Part shown: piece after piece, positions 6,744 to 12,320 of the stretch
How the letters are laid out: the number at the start of each line of letters is the position of its first letter
Numbering within the stretch: the stretch's first letter is position 1
Source: JAAXQD01 sp032126435
Lineage (GTDB): Bacteria; Desulfobacterota; Desulfobacteria; Desulfobacterales; UBA11574
Direction: 5' to 3'
Assembly: GCA_032126435.1 (NCBI GenBank)
Contig: JAQBBE010000193.1
Span: 1-12,320 of the forward strand
DNA: 12,320 bases
Position numbers and translations under genes: made by a program
The notes under the pieces: generated by a model
Databases searched by the model: none
What the model was told of the DNA's origin: nothing
The model's input: the letters and a program-made list of their open reading frames with translations, nothing else

Positions 6744-7940
6744 TCAATCGAAGGAAACCAATTCCCTACTGTAAAGAAATGCGCCATCCCGTTCGATATA
6801 CTCATTCCCTTTTCGTTCCAGAATCCAGCCGCTTTCATTTTTTCCCCCAAAAGGCAGCCTCAGCGGCGTGAACGTAAAATCCGGATTGTCATGCACCATG
6901 CCGAAAGTCGAATGAAAGAGCGCTTTGACCGGTTCCGTGGGTGAGCCGAAAAAGGCCAGCAGAAAGCCATAGCGGGTCTCAACCAGTTCCGAGACCGCGT
7001 CATAAGGATCATCGAACGGTTTTAAAACAAGAAGCGGGCCGAAAAGTTCGAGGTCCGGAATATGGGTGTTTTGGGTTTCAAGGACCAGCGGATGGATCAC
7101 ATGTTCGTTGATGGATCCTGCGATCAGTTTTGCCGGCTGGCACTTTTCAAGGGCATTTTCAACGATCTTTCGGGTGCGTTCCACCAGGATCGGTCCGATT
7201 TCAATATCCGGATCAAAAGGATCTCCCACTTTCATGTCTTGAACCGTATCCAGTATTTTTTCGCGAACGGTTTCGTAAATGCTGCGATGAATGTATACTT
7301 TTTTCAGGGTGGTGCAGTACTGGCCGGCGTTGATAAATGCCCGCCGGGCAATAAAGCGGCCTGCCGCCTGGACATCGGCATCTTCAAACACAATAGCTGC
7401 CGGCATGCCGCCGGGACCCGCAAAAAAGAGTTTGTCAAAAGATCGATGCTGCTTTCTGTAGATTTCCCCTACGGCTGAAGCTCCTGAGATAAAGAGGACC
7501 CGGACATCGCTGTCCTCAACACAACGCTTGCCGAATTCCCGGTTGTCCAGACCGATCATGGGTTCGATGGTTTTAAAGGATTCGCAAATTTCAGCCAGAA
7601 TCGCAGCGGTTTTCGGTGTCTGGGATGAGACGCCGAACCGAAGGCGGTTGCCGGTCAGCAGGGCTGATCCGCCCAGTTTGGCCAGCACCACCACCGGGGC
7701 GTCGTATGCAAATATGGTGGCCACCGTGCCGTAAGGTTTGCCGTTTTCGATCCAGGGGATTTCTTCTTTCATGGTTCGCAAATAGTTTACGCCCAGATCC
7801 ACCTCGATGCCGGTGATTTTTACAGGAAATCCGGCATCTTGGGCAGCGGTCTCCTGCAGTTTCGATTTTTGATGTTCAATTGCATCGGCCAGTCGTTCGA
7901 TTTCTTCCAGCCTGGACCTGTATTCTTCGTTTTGCGTCAT
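6744..7940 (-). CDS. divergent aldehyde dehydrogenase family protein
   Basis: The protein has 398 residues, shorter than the usual 450-500, with most of the loss at the N-terminus. Family landmarks remain: the cofactor strand region TVATIFAYDAPVVVLAKLGGSAL (72-94), SGASAVG (152-158), the catalytic Cys loop INAGQYCTTLKKVYIH (203-218) with C209, ELFGP (298-302) with the nicotinamide-ribose Glu298, and LPFGGKNESG (362-371). The general-base Glu motif, normally LELGGKxP, reads AGPGGMPA with G175 in place of Glu. The position of the PWN Asn holds Asp80, and the NAD-binding KPSE motif reads FGVSS. Loss of the Glu is known in CoA-acylating members, so thioester or acyl-CoA chemistry is possible, but so is a catalytically altered homologue. 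AAGGGGGG precedes the start. It is monocistronic and convergent with nagZ. The substrate is unknown. Confidence 0.8.
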   Translation of the reverse strand: MTQNEEYRSRLEEIERLADAIEHQKSKLQETAAQDAGFPVKITGIEVDLGVNYLRTMKEEIPWIENGKPYGTVATIFAYDAPVVVLAKLGGSALLTGNRLRFGVSSQTPKTAAILAEICESFKTIEPMIGLDNREFGKRCVEDSDVRVLFISGASAVGEIYRKQHRSFDKLFFAGPGGMPAAIVFEDADVQAAGRFIARRAFINAGQYCTTLKKVYIHRSIYETVREKILDTVQDMKVGDPFDPDIEIGPILVERTRKIVENALEKCQPAKLIAGSINEHVIHPLVLETQNTHIPDLELFGPLLVLKPFDDPYDAVSELVETRYGFLLAFFGSPTEPVKALFHSTFGMVHDNPDFTFTPLRLPFGGKNESGWILERKGNEYIERDGAFLYSRELVSFD

Positions 7941-8038
7941 CTATCCCCCCCTTTTAAGCCGATGCTCGAGCAAAGTATCTGGGTCCAACAAAAAAAATCT
8001 TTGAGCTGAACACCGGTGGTATCTTTATTCTTCTTTTT

Positions 8039-8059
8039 ATGGTATGTTTTTTATACCAT
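8039..8059. promoter_or_regulatory. 7-bp palindrome upstream of the small ORF
   Basis: ATGGTAT (8039-8045) and ATACCAT (8053-8059) flank a 7-base T-rich spacer. It lies in the 222-base gap between the divergent ALDH-like gene and the 87-residue gene, so it is well placed as an operator for one or both. A small leader hairpin, AGCCC (8106-8110) with GGGCT (8120-8124), follows before the small gene. Confidence 0.35.
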
Positions 8060-8162
8060 TGTCGCCATGAAATGAAAAGTACAATGTTATTGAATTACAA
8101 CAGACAGCCCGGTTGAATTGGGCTATGCGAACCCCTTGAAAACGTTCTGGAAAGGATAGGAA

Positions 8163-8426
8163 ATGGAACTCGATAAAATAATGGAAGAACACGGTTTCAC
8201 AATATCGTCAAGTTGCAGCGGTTTTGAATGGTATATGAAGAGAATCGAGCATAAAGACGCTGAGGCGTTTATCACCATCACCTCGGATGATGAACTGCAC
8301 CTGCCCGAATCCTTGGATGATCCTGTTTGGGTCAACGTCAGCGACTTGAATTCAGGCAACGATCTCGAGGCGCCCCGGCGGTTCGAGTCCTTAAAATCTT
8401 ATCTCGACACTCTGAATCCTTCTTGA
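8163..8426 (+). CDS. small acidic protein of unknown function
   Basis: This is an 87-residue protein I do not recognise. It has two Asp/Glu-rich stretches (SDDELHLPESLDD at 41-53; NSGNDLEAPRRFE at 63-75) and an N-terminal segment resembling a helix then strand (MELDKIMEEHGFTISSS). The central AEAFITITSDDELHLPE could form two strands. It has one Cys (C18), no membrane segment and no signal peptide. A purine-rich ribosome binding site (AGGATAGGAA) directly precedes the ATG, which supports translation, and the composition is protein-like. The gene stands alone: divergent from the ALDH-like gene and convergent with the DUF169 gene and its Cys-rich remnant, whose stop lies only 5 bases away. No function is proposed. 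Confidence 0.6.
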   Translation: MELDKIMEEHGFTISSSCSGFEWYMKRIEHKDAEAFITITSDDELHLPESLDDPVWVNVSDLNSGNDLEAPRRFESLKSYLDTLNPS

Positions 8427-8430
8427 CATT

Positions 8431-8688
8431 TTATTTCAACGTTAACGCGCACAAACAAAATATAGAAAATCTATAAGAAGATACAGTTAATGCCCGTTTG
8501 TTGTTGGATCGAGCCGCCTCCTGGATCGATTCCTTGAAATACTTGACCGCCACTCTGAAGCTTAAATTGGCTTCCAATAGATTTAAAAAGTGCAGCCCCT
8601 TATCGACGCTTTCATGGGAGATCGGCGTCGTTTTCGTGACACGCCCTTGTTTATCGACACAATGGGCCCGGATTTTGCACCGATCACA
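8431..8688 (-). pseudogene. Cys-rich reading frame without a start, behind the DUF169 gene
   Basis: On the minus strand an 85-codon open frame begins CDRCKIRAHCVDKQGRV and continues with a helical, protein-like segment (HESVDKGLHFLNLLEANLSF, then RVAVKYFKESIQEAARSN). It ends at a TAA at 8431-8433. The motif CxxCxxxxxC followed by VDxxG suggests a small metal-binding knuckle. No ATG, GTG or TTG lies upstream in this frame before the preceding stop, so it cannot be an independent gene as it stands. It overlaps the end of the DUF169 gene by three bases in another frame; removing one T from the TTTT run at 8687-8691 would fuse the two frames. Options: a 5'-truncated remnant of another gene, a frameshifted C-terminal domain of DUF169, a sequencing error, or programmed frameshifting. 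I do not recognise the domain. Confidence 0.5.
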
Positions 8689-9475
8689 AAATGCCCAACG
8701 CCTCCCCCAAGACTTTGTAGGGTTTGGGAAATTCCGGCTGGAAGTTCTGGTAAAATGTCACGGGATAGCGGGCGCCGATCTTCTTTCCTGCTTTCTTCAG
8801 GCCCTGAACCAATTTTTCGAGCAGGTGTCCGGGAATGGAGAATACCATTTCATCGTCTTGTGTCATGGAAAATATGCGATCTCCCATACCCGGAATGACG
8901 ATTCGGGGAGACTGGGTTTTGTATGGCGCAATGAGATATTCACTGCATTCCACCTTTCCCCCGAAGTTTCCTAAAATGCGCCGGTTTTCTTCATAAACCA
9001 GCCCTTGAATCAGGCGCATCATCTGGGCGGGATTGCCATGAAATACCACCGTATCCGGATCATATAAACCTTTTTGCAAGGGCGCCAATACAATGGCTTC
9101 ACATTCCCTATTCTCCAGGCGAATCATGGTGTCCGCCTCGTTGCGCCCCATTTCCTCGCTTTGGGAAAATTCGACTTCACAAAAGAGTTTTCCAAGTGTC
9201 TCAGCCGAATCCGGAGTATCGCTGAAACCAAAAGCGATCATCCCGGGAACACAGATCAAATCTTCCTGGGTGAGCCCCACGGTCCACCCGTAAGTTCGCG
9301 CCATGGTAACCCCCTGACAAATGGTGACCCGCTTGCCCAAAACCACCGAAGGTTGACGGGTCTTTTCGGGAAACGCCGCCGTTTCTTTCAAAAACTTGAC
9401 GGCAACAGGAAGGGTTTTCAGTCGCAAGTCATCTCGAATAAAATCAGACGATTCCTTGTGGTCCGCTTGTGCCAT
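8684..9475 (-). CDS. DUF169 (COG2043) family protein
   Basis: The protein has 263 residues from the ATG at 9475, chosen because AAGGAGGTG lies just upstream. An in-frame start further out at 9550 would bury this ribosome binding site and add an unlike N-terminus. DUF169 hallmarks: LPVAVKFLKE (22-31), the VTICQGVTMAR stretch (50-60) with C53, C75 in EDLICVPG, EAIVLAPL (126-133), VVFHGNPAQMMRL (143-155), VECSEYLIAPY (175-185) with C177, and IPGMGDRIF (194-202). The function of the family is unproven; its conserved cysteines suggest a metal or cofactor site, and members are frequent in anaerobes and archaea. There is no signal peptide or membrane segment. The stop codon is followed directly, in another frame, by the Cys-rich remnant. 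Confidence 0.85.
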   Translation of the reverse strand: MAQADHKESSDFIRDDLRLKTLPVAVKFLKETAAFPEKTRQPSVVLGKRVTICQGVTMARTYGWTVGLTQEDLICVPGMIAFGFSDTPDSAETLGKLFCEVEFSQSEEMGRNEADTMIRLENRECEAIVLAPLQKGLYDPDTVVFHGNPAQMMRLIQGLVYEENRRILGNFGGKVECSEYLIAPYKTQSPRIVIPGMGDRIFSMTQDDEMVFSIPGHLLEKLVQGLKKAGKKIGARYPVTFYQNFQPEFPKPYKVLGEALGIL

Positions 9476-9650
9476 GATGCACCTCCTTTTCTCACGCTGA
9501 ATTAAGGTTCCATTTCGTCCACAATACTTCAAAAGACAACGCAGCAGCAAGTAAATTCCTGTAAACGGACTTTACAAAACAAAATAAATATAAGAAAATA
9601 CAAGGAGTCCACCGAATGTCGAGTGACTTTTAACCCCACAAGAAAAGAAT

Positions 9651-9674
9651 CCTGGCCCAGAGGACCAGGCTTTA
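9651..9674 (+). repeat. hairpin sequence, diverged direct repeat of 9950-9973
   Basis: CCTGGCCCAGAGGACCAGG can fold with CCTGG pairing CCAGG and CC pairing GG around an AGA loop, followed by CTTTATTTAT. A 20-of-24 match (CCTGCCCCAAAGGACCATGC, then TTTT) occurs at 9950-9973. The first copy could act as a weak plus-strand terminator. The pair could also mark a duplication or the edges of inserted material. Confidence 0.35.
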
Positions 9675-9720
9675 TTTATCTCCTGAGGGGATTTGCTTTA
9701 TTGAAAGTTCATTGACTTAT

Positions 9721-9913
9721 TGAAATTCCAAATAATAAATCCCAAACAAACAAACAAATAACAATTAAGCCGTCGTAGCCAAAAGGCTACTATGGCGAAG
9801 TCGGCTGACCGAAATTCAAAATCCCAAACAAAAAAAAACAATCGCTTTGAAACAGTTTGGAATTTGGAATTTGAGATTTATTTGTTATTTGGTGCTTGGG
9901 ATTTGTGATTTAA
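9721..9913. repeat. AT-rich inverted and direct repeat cluster
   Basis: Related units lie in opposite orientations: AAATCCCAA (9737-9745) on the left and TTGGGATTT (9896-9904) on the right, each within longer ATTCCAAAT / ATTTGGAAT-type sequence. AATCCCAAACAAA occurs twice in direct orientation (9738-9750 and 9820-9832). Between them is a GC-richer double stem: AGCCG (9768-9772) with CGGCT (9802-9806) around GTAGCC-AAAA-GGCTAC (9775-9790). There is no coding capacity. It looks like an intergenic mobile palindromic repeat, possibly two nested types. Confidence 0.55.
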
Positions 9914-10003
9914 GACAACAAACTCAAAGGCAGAGCCGGGGAACTCTGACCTGCCCCAAAGGACCATGCTTTTTAGGACAAAGTAAAAGGTATAGAGGTA
10001 GCT

Positions 10004-10888
10004 ATGAAGCCTAAAATAATCGTTCATGGCGGCGCAAGTCGTTCGAGTGATGATGAATCGGATCGAAAAAAAGATGTCATCAACGCCTGCAAAATAGGGT
10101 ACGAAGCGTTGTTGGAAAAAGATGCGGTTGAAGCAGTGGAAATTGCCATACGGAATTTGGAGGCTTCGGCGTTTCTGAATGCGGGAGTTGGCAGTTACCT
10201 TCAATTAGACGGAAGGGTTAGGATGGATGCCTCTATTATGAAGGATGATCTATCTGCCGGTGCCGTTATTGCTATTGAAGATGTGGAACATCCCATATCC
10301 GTTGCCAGACGCGTTATGGAAACCACCCAGCATGTCATTTTATCAGGGAGGCTTGCCACTGAATTCGCACATTCCGAAGGTTTCCCAAGGTATGACCCGA
10401 GAACCAGACCCAAGGTAAACTTGTGGATGGAGATCATGGAAGAGTTTCGCCAAAAAACGACGTATGAGCAGATTTTCCATGTCGATCGGTATCTTAAAGA
10501 AGGAAGATTTACTTTAGGGACGGTCGGCTGCGTTGCCATGGATTCAAACGGCGGCATCGCGGCCGGAACGTCCACCGGCGGGCTTAAAATGAATGTGCCC
10601 GGAAGGGTGGGTGATTCGGGAATCATCGGTGCAGGAACCTACTGTTCAAAATACGGCGGGGTTTCATGCACAGGGTATGGAGAAAAGATTCTCGTTCTGT
10701 CCTTAGGGAAACAGGTTGTCAATCATCTAAAGTTCAGCAAGTCGGCAAAGGCCATGGATGCTGCCGAATACGGAATCGAAGAATTAAACTCGCTTCACGC
10801 CCATGGCGGTATCATCTGCATCGACAAACAAGGAAATATTGGATATGCGCACAACACCAAAATCATGACGATGCATTATATAGAATGA
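10004..10888 (+). CDS. iaaA: isoaspartyl peptidase / plant-type L-asparaginase (Ntn hydrolase)
   Basis: The protein has 294 residues, near the length of bacterial type III asparaginases. It hydrolyses beta-aspartyl (isoaspartyl) dipeptides and L-asparagine, and matures by autocleavage. Motifs in order: IIVHGGA (5-11), FLNAGVGSYLQLDGRVRMDASIM (57-79), GTVGCVAMD (172-180) with T173 as the expected new N-terminal nucleophile of the beta subunit, TSTGGL (189-194), RVGDSGIIGAGTYC (201-214) with the substrate-binding Arg201 and Asp204, and CTGYGEKIL (222-230). Cleavage would give about 172 and 122 residues. There is no signal peptide, so it is cytoplasmic. GAGGT lies 5 bases upstream of the ATG. 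It stands alone, convergent with ihfA and behind a repeat-rich gap. The gene symbol is by family; enzyme specificity cannot be read from sequence alone. Confidence 0.92.
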   Translation: MKPKIIVHGGASRSSDDESDRKKDVINACKIGYEALLEKDAVEAVEIAIRNLEASAFLNAGVGSYLQLDGRVRMDASIMKDDLSAGAVIAIEDVEHPISVARRVMETTQHVILSGRLATEFAHSEGFPRYDPRTRPKVNLWMEIMEEFRQKTTYEQIFHVDRYLKEGRFTLGTVGCVAMDSNGGIAAGTSTGGLKMNVPGRVGDSGIIGAGTYCSKYGGVSCTGYGEKILVLSLGKQVVNHLKFSKSAKAMDAAEYGIEELNSLHAHGGIICIDKQGNIGYAHNTKIMTMHYIE

Positions 10889-11024
10889 ACTAACATGAAT
10901 CTGAAGGCGGCCCCCAATAGTTGTGACATTAACAACAGCTAAACCCTCTCTTGGCAGTTCTCGACCGCCGCCACGTTGCCTTCTCTTTCATGCTCAATAT
11001 TAAAAGCAGCGCTGGAAGGGAAAA

Positions 11025-11306
11025 TCAACCATTCACCCTATCCCTCAACTTGCCGGAACACCTAAACGTAACAACCTTTCTTGGTTCAAGCATCAAGTCA
11101 TCCCCGGTTGCAGGATTCCTGCCTTTCCGTTCCCTTTTTTCCTTTATACAAAACTTGCCGAAATTAGAAATCAGAACGTCCTCACCGGATGCCAGTGTGC
11201 GCTTGATGATCTCTATAAGAGTTTCGACAATTTCTGTGGATTTGTTCTTGGGCAAGCCGATTTGATTGTGGATCGATTCTACGATCTGAACTTTTGTGAG
11301 TGTCAT
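11025..11306 (-). CDS. ihfA: integration host factor alpha-type DNA-bending protein
   Basis: The protein has 93 residues of the HU/IHF family. It begins MTLTKVQIVESIHNQIGLPK, like IHF alpha MALTKAEM. It keeps the dimerisation core ISNFGKF (46-52), the beta-arm tip GRNPATGDD (62-70) with P65, which intercalates between base pairs, and the VVTFRCSGKLRDRVN end (78-92). It bends DNA at specific sites and acts in recombination, replication and sigma54 promoters. Assignment to IHF alpha rather than HU rests on the N-terminus and the ..VVTFR..KLRxRVN ending; the odd RCSG replaces the usual RPG/RAS. AAGGAG is present 9 bases before the ATG. The gene starts 20 bases after the stop of the membrane-protein gene on the same strand, so the two form an operon. 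Confidence 0.88.
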   Translation of the reverse strand: MTLTKVQIVESIHNQIGLPKNKSTEIVETLIEIIKRTLASGEDVLISNFGKFCIKEKRERKGRNPATGDDLMLEPRKVVTFRCSGKLRDRVNG

Positions 11307-11326
11307 GGGGGGAGGCTCCTTTGTGT

Positions 11327-11698
11327 TTATATAATCCAGGATAAAATTGCACTTCCAAGTACCAACGATAAAATGCCAAACAACCTGTATGTTTGATCTG
11401 ATGCTGAATTAAGATACCAATCAATGAGTTCATCATACAAGTTTTTAGGAATTAAAAAGATAATACCACCTTCAATGATCGCCATTAACCCAATTAATCT
11501 TATAAGCCACGACTGACGACTTGCAGTTGCTGAAATCAAAAGCAGGATACCCATTATAAGCTCAAAGGCGGAGATAATTTTTCGATCAATCTCGTTGAAT
11601 AAACTTTTCACAAATTTTCTGGTTTCATCGGTATAAAGAATAGTGCAACATCCCATTGCAATACAAAGAAAGCTGATTACATAGAGAAACCCTTTCAT
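11327..11698 (-). CDS. four-helix membrane protein, C-terminal half DUF2065-like
   Basis: The protein has 123 residues with four predicted membrane helices near 4-21, 41-58, 65-83 and 104-122. The last 60 residues (LIGLMAIIEGGIIFLIP at 68-84, then a polar loop and YRLFGILSLVLGSAIL at 104-119) resemble the E. coli YjeT/DUF2065 pattern (hydrophobic stretch with EG, Pro, then RxFG and a second helix). The first half looks similar in layout, so the protein may be an internal duplication of a two-helix unit. There are paired cysteines at 17-18. A strong ribosome binding site (AAGGAG, 6 bases before ATG) and a promoter upstream support expression. It is the first gene of the operon with ihfA. Function unknown. 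Confidence 0.72.
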   Translation of the reverse strand: MKGFLYVISFLCIAMGCCTILYTDETRKFVKSLFNEIDRKIISAFELIMGILLLISATASRQSWLIRLIGLMAIIEGGIIFLIPKNLYDELIDWYLNSASDQTYRLFGILSLVLGSAILSWII

Positions 11699-11761
11699 AA
11701 TGGACTCCTTGTAGGTCTAAAGGTTGTTGTGATAAGACATTATTTAATGAAGGGATCTGTA

Positions 11762-11789
11762 TTTTTACAAATATCACAGCATTTGTCAA
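11762..11789 (-). promoter_or_regulatory. promoter of the membrane protein-ihfA operon
   Basis: On the minus strand a perfect -35 box TTGACA (11784-11789) is followed after 16 bases by TAAAAA (11762-11767), which matches the -10 consensus at 4 of 6. The leader to the ATG at 11698 would be about 55 bases. A second TTGACA on the plus strand (11798-11803) lies next to it without a clear -10. Confidence 0.5.
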
Positions 11790-12188
11790 CATTTGTTTTG
11801 ACACATTGTCCTGTTTTTCTTGAATATTCTTGACAAGATAGTGATATTGTGAAATGGGGGGCTCGTACCATATTCGTGACGTCTGATCTCAACTTGTATC
11901 CTCAATCTGATTTTATCTGCTGTTGATCCGGTCTGATTTAAAATGCATTATCCAAAGTGCCCCTTGTTTAATCACGATACTTGTAGAGAGTTTCATCACC
12001 GAAAAGTCTGTGCAATGGAACGAAAAAACAACACGTGTATAGAAGTCATTTCAAAACCTTCCAGTGAGTGATTTTTGAGTCGTCACGTCAAAGGTATAAA
12101 AAATCGATACAGAATGAAATCCATATCTTTTTTCGTACGTGTTCAGGGGGTGCGCTTTCCCGTGTAACGATATTGGCGGAGTGGCTTC

Positions 12189-12295
12189 GTTATTTCAATG
12201 ACTTAGCAGTGGGGGAGACCGCGGCTCCCGCATGTTTTTCGCGGGAGAACGCGGAGGGGGCAGGAATGCCACCGCTGCTAAGTCATTGAAATAAC
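12189..12295. repeat. 107-base stem-loop with 21-bp perfect arms
   Basis: GTTATTTCAATGACTTAGCA at 12189-12208 is the exact reverse complement of 12276-12295, and G12209 extends the pairing with C12275. Inside sits a second GC-rich hairpin, CTCCCGC (12225-12231) with GCGGGAG (12241-12247) around a T-rich 9-base loop. The ends read GTT...AAC, opposite to integron attC sites. Candidates are a non-autonomous palindromic element or a remnant of a transposon end; no transposase is present in the window. Confidence 0.75.
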
Positions 12296-12320
12296 CAGAC
12301 ACGTAGACGTCAAAGTGAAG

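Larger units (their letters stand above)
9476..10003. other. 528-base intergenic gap with repeats, between divergent genes
   Basis: The gap separates the DUF169 gene (minus) from the isoaspartyl peptidase gene (plus), so both promoters should lie here; I cannot assign them confidently. It holds a hairpin at 9651-9669, a cluster of AT-rich repeats at 9721-9913 and a second, diverged copy of the hairpin sequence at 9950-9973. A very short frame (ATG at 9616, MSSDF) follows an AAGGAG at 9602-9607; it is too short to call as a gene. Confidence 0.5.
11699..12320. other. 622-base terminal stretch without a convincing gene
   Basis: The stretch holds the operon promoter near its left end and a long stem-loop near its right end. 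Bases 11840-12060 are AT-rich, with several TCTGAT copies but no coding signal. A 73-codon plus-strand frame from GTG 12068 lacks a ribosome binding site and reads straight through the stem-loop, so I do not call it. The 9-base sequence ACGTCAAAG occurs at 12085-12093 and again at 12307-12315. Confidence 0.5.

Noticed and set aside
8498..8974. 158-codon plus-strand frame
   Set aside because: It is the antisense of the Cys-rich remnant and of the DUF169 C-terminus, both of which read as real protein on the minus strand.
12068..12289. 73-codon plus-strand frame from GTG
   Set aside because: No ribosome binding site, and a third of it is the long stem-loop, whose symmetry explains the open frame.
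12189..12295. Integron attC site
   Set aside because: attC sites run from ..AAC to GTT..; this palindrome runs GTT to AAC, and no integrase or cassette array is visible.

Overview
The window looks like chromosomal DNA of a moderate-GC Gram-negative bacterium. I infer a member of the Desulfobacterota, probably a Desulfobacterales-type anaerobe. The support is the gene families (a radical SAM protein with a CX4CX2C cluster motif, DUF169/COG2043, a LarA-type protein, a PrmA-like methyltransferase with a winged-helix front end) and the many short palindromic repeats between genes. No rRNA, tRNA, CRISPR array, complete insertion sequence or prophage gene is visible.

Layout. On the minus strand, bases 1-3237 hold the 5' end of a LarA-like gene (cut by the window edge), an NADP-type isocitrate dehydrogenase (icd) and a radical SAM protein. 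A palindromic repeat element lies between the last two. On the plus strand, 3460-6535 hold mltG (endolytic murein transglycosylase) behind a good sigma70-type promoter, a PrmA-like methyltransferase 11 bases later, and, past a 120-base inverted repeat, nagZ (beta-N-acetylhexosaminidase). These are two peptidoglycan turnover enzymes around a methyltransferase. A divergent aldehyde-dehydrogenase-like protein (minus) follows, then a small acidic protein of unknown function (plus), then a DUF169 protein (minus). Directly behind the DUF169 stop is a Cys-rich reading frame without a start codon, which looks like a gene remnant or a frameshifted extension. A 528-base gap rich in repeats precedes a plant-type isoaspartyl peptidase/L-asparaginase. 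On the minus strand, a four-helix membrane protein and ihfA (IHF alpha/HU family) form a two-gene operon with a recognisable promoter. The last 620 bases hold no convincing gene but end in a long stem-loop with perfect 21-base arms.

The genes are mostly housekeeping and do not form one pathway. icd acts in the TCA cycle or glutamate supply, mltG and nagZ in wall metabolism, the isoaspartyl peptidase in protein or peptide turnover, and IHF in DNA architecture. I do not see a clear new defence or mobile system. The items most worth a second look are the out-of-frame Cys-rich ORF behind DUF169, the aldehyde dehydrogenase homologue that keeps its catalytic Cys but has lost the usual Glu, the unusual methyltransferase architecture, and the different intergenic palindromic elements.
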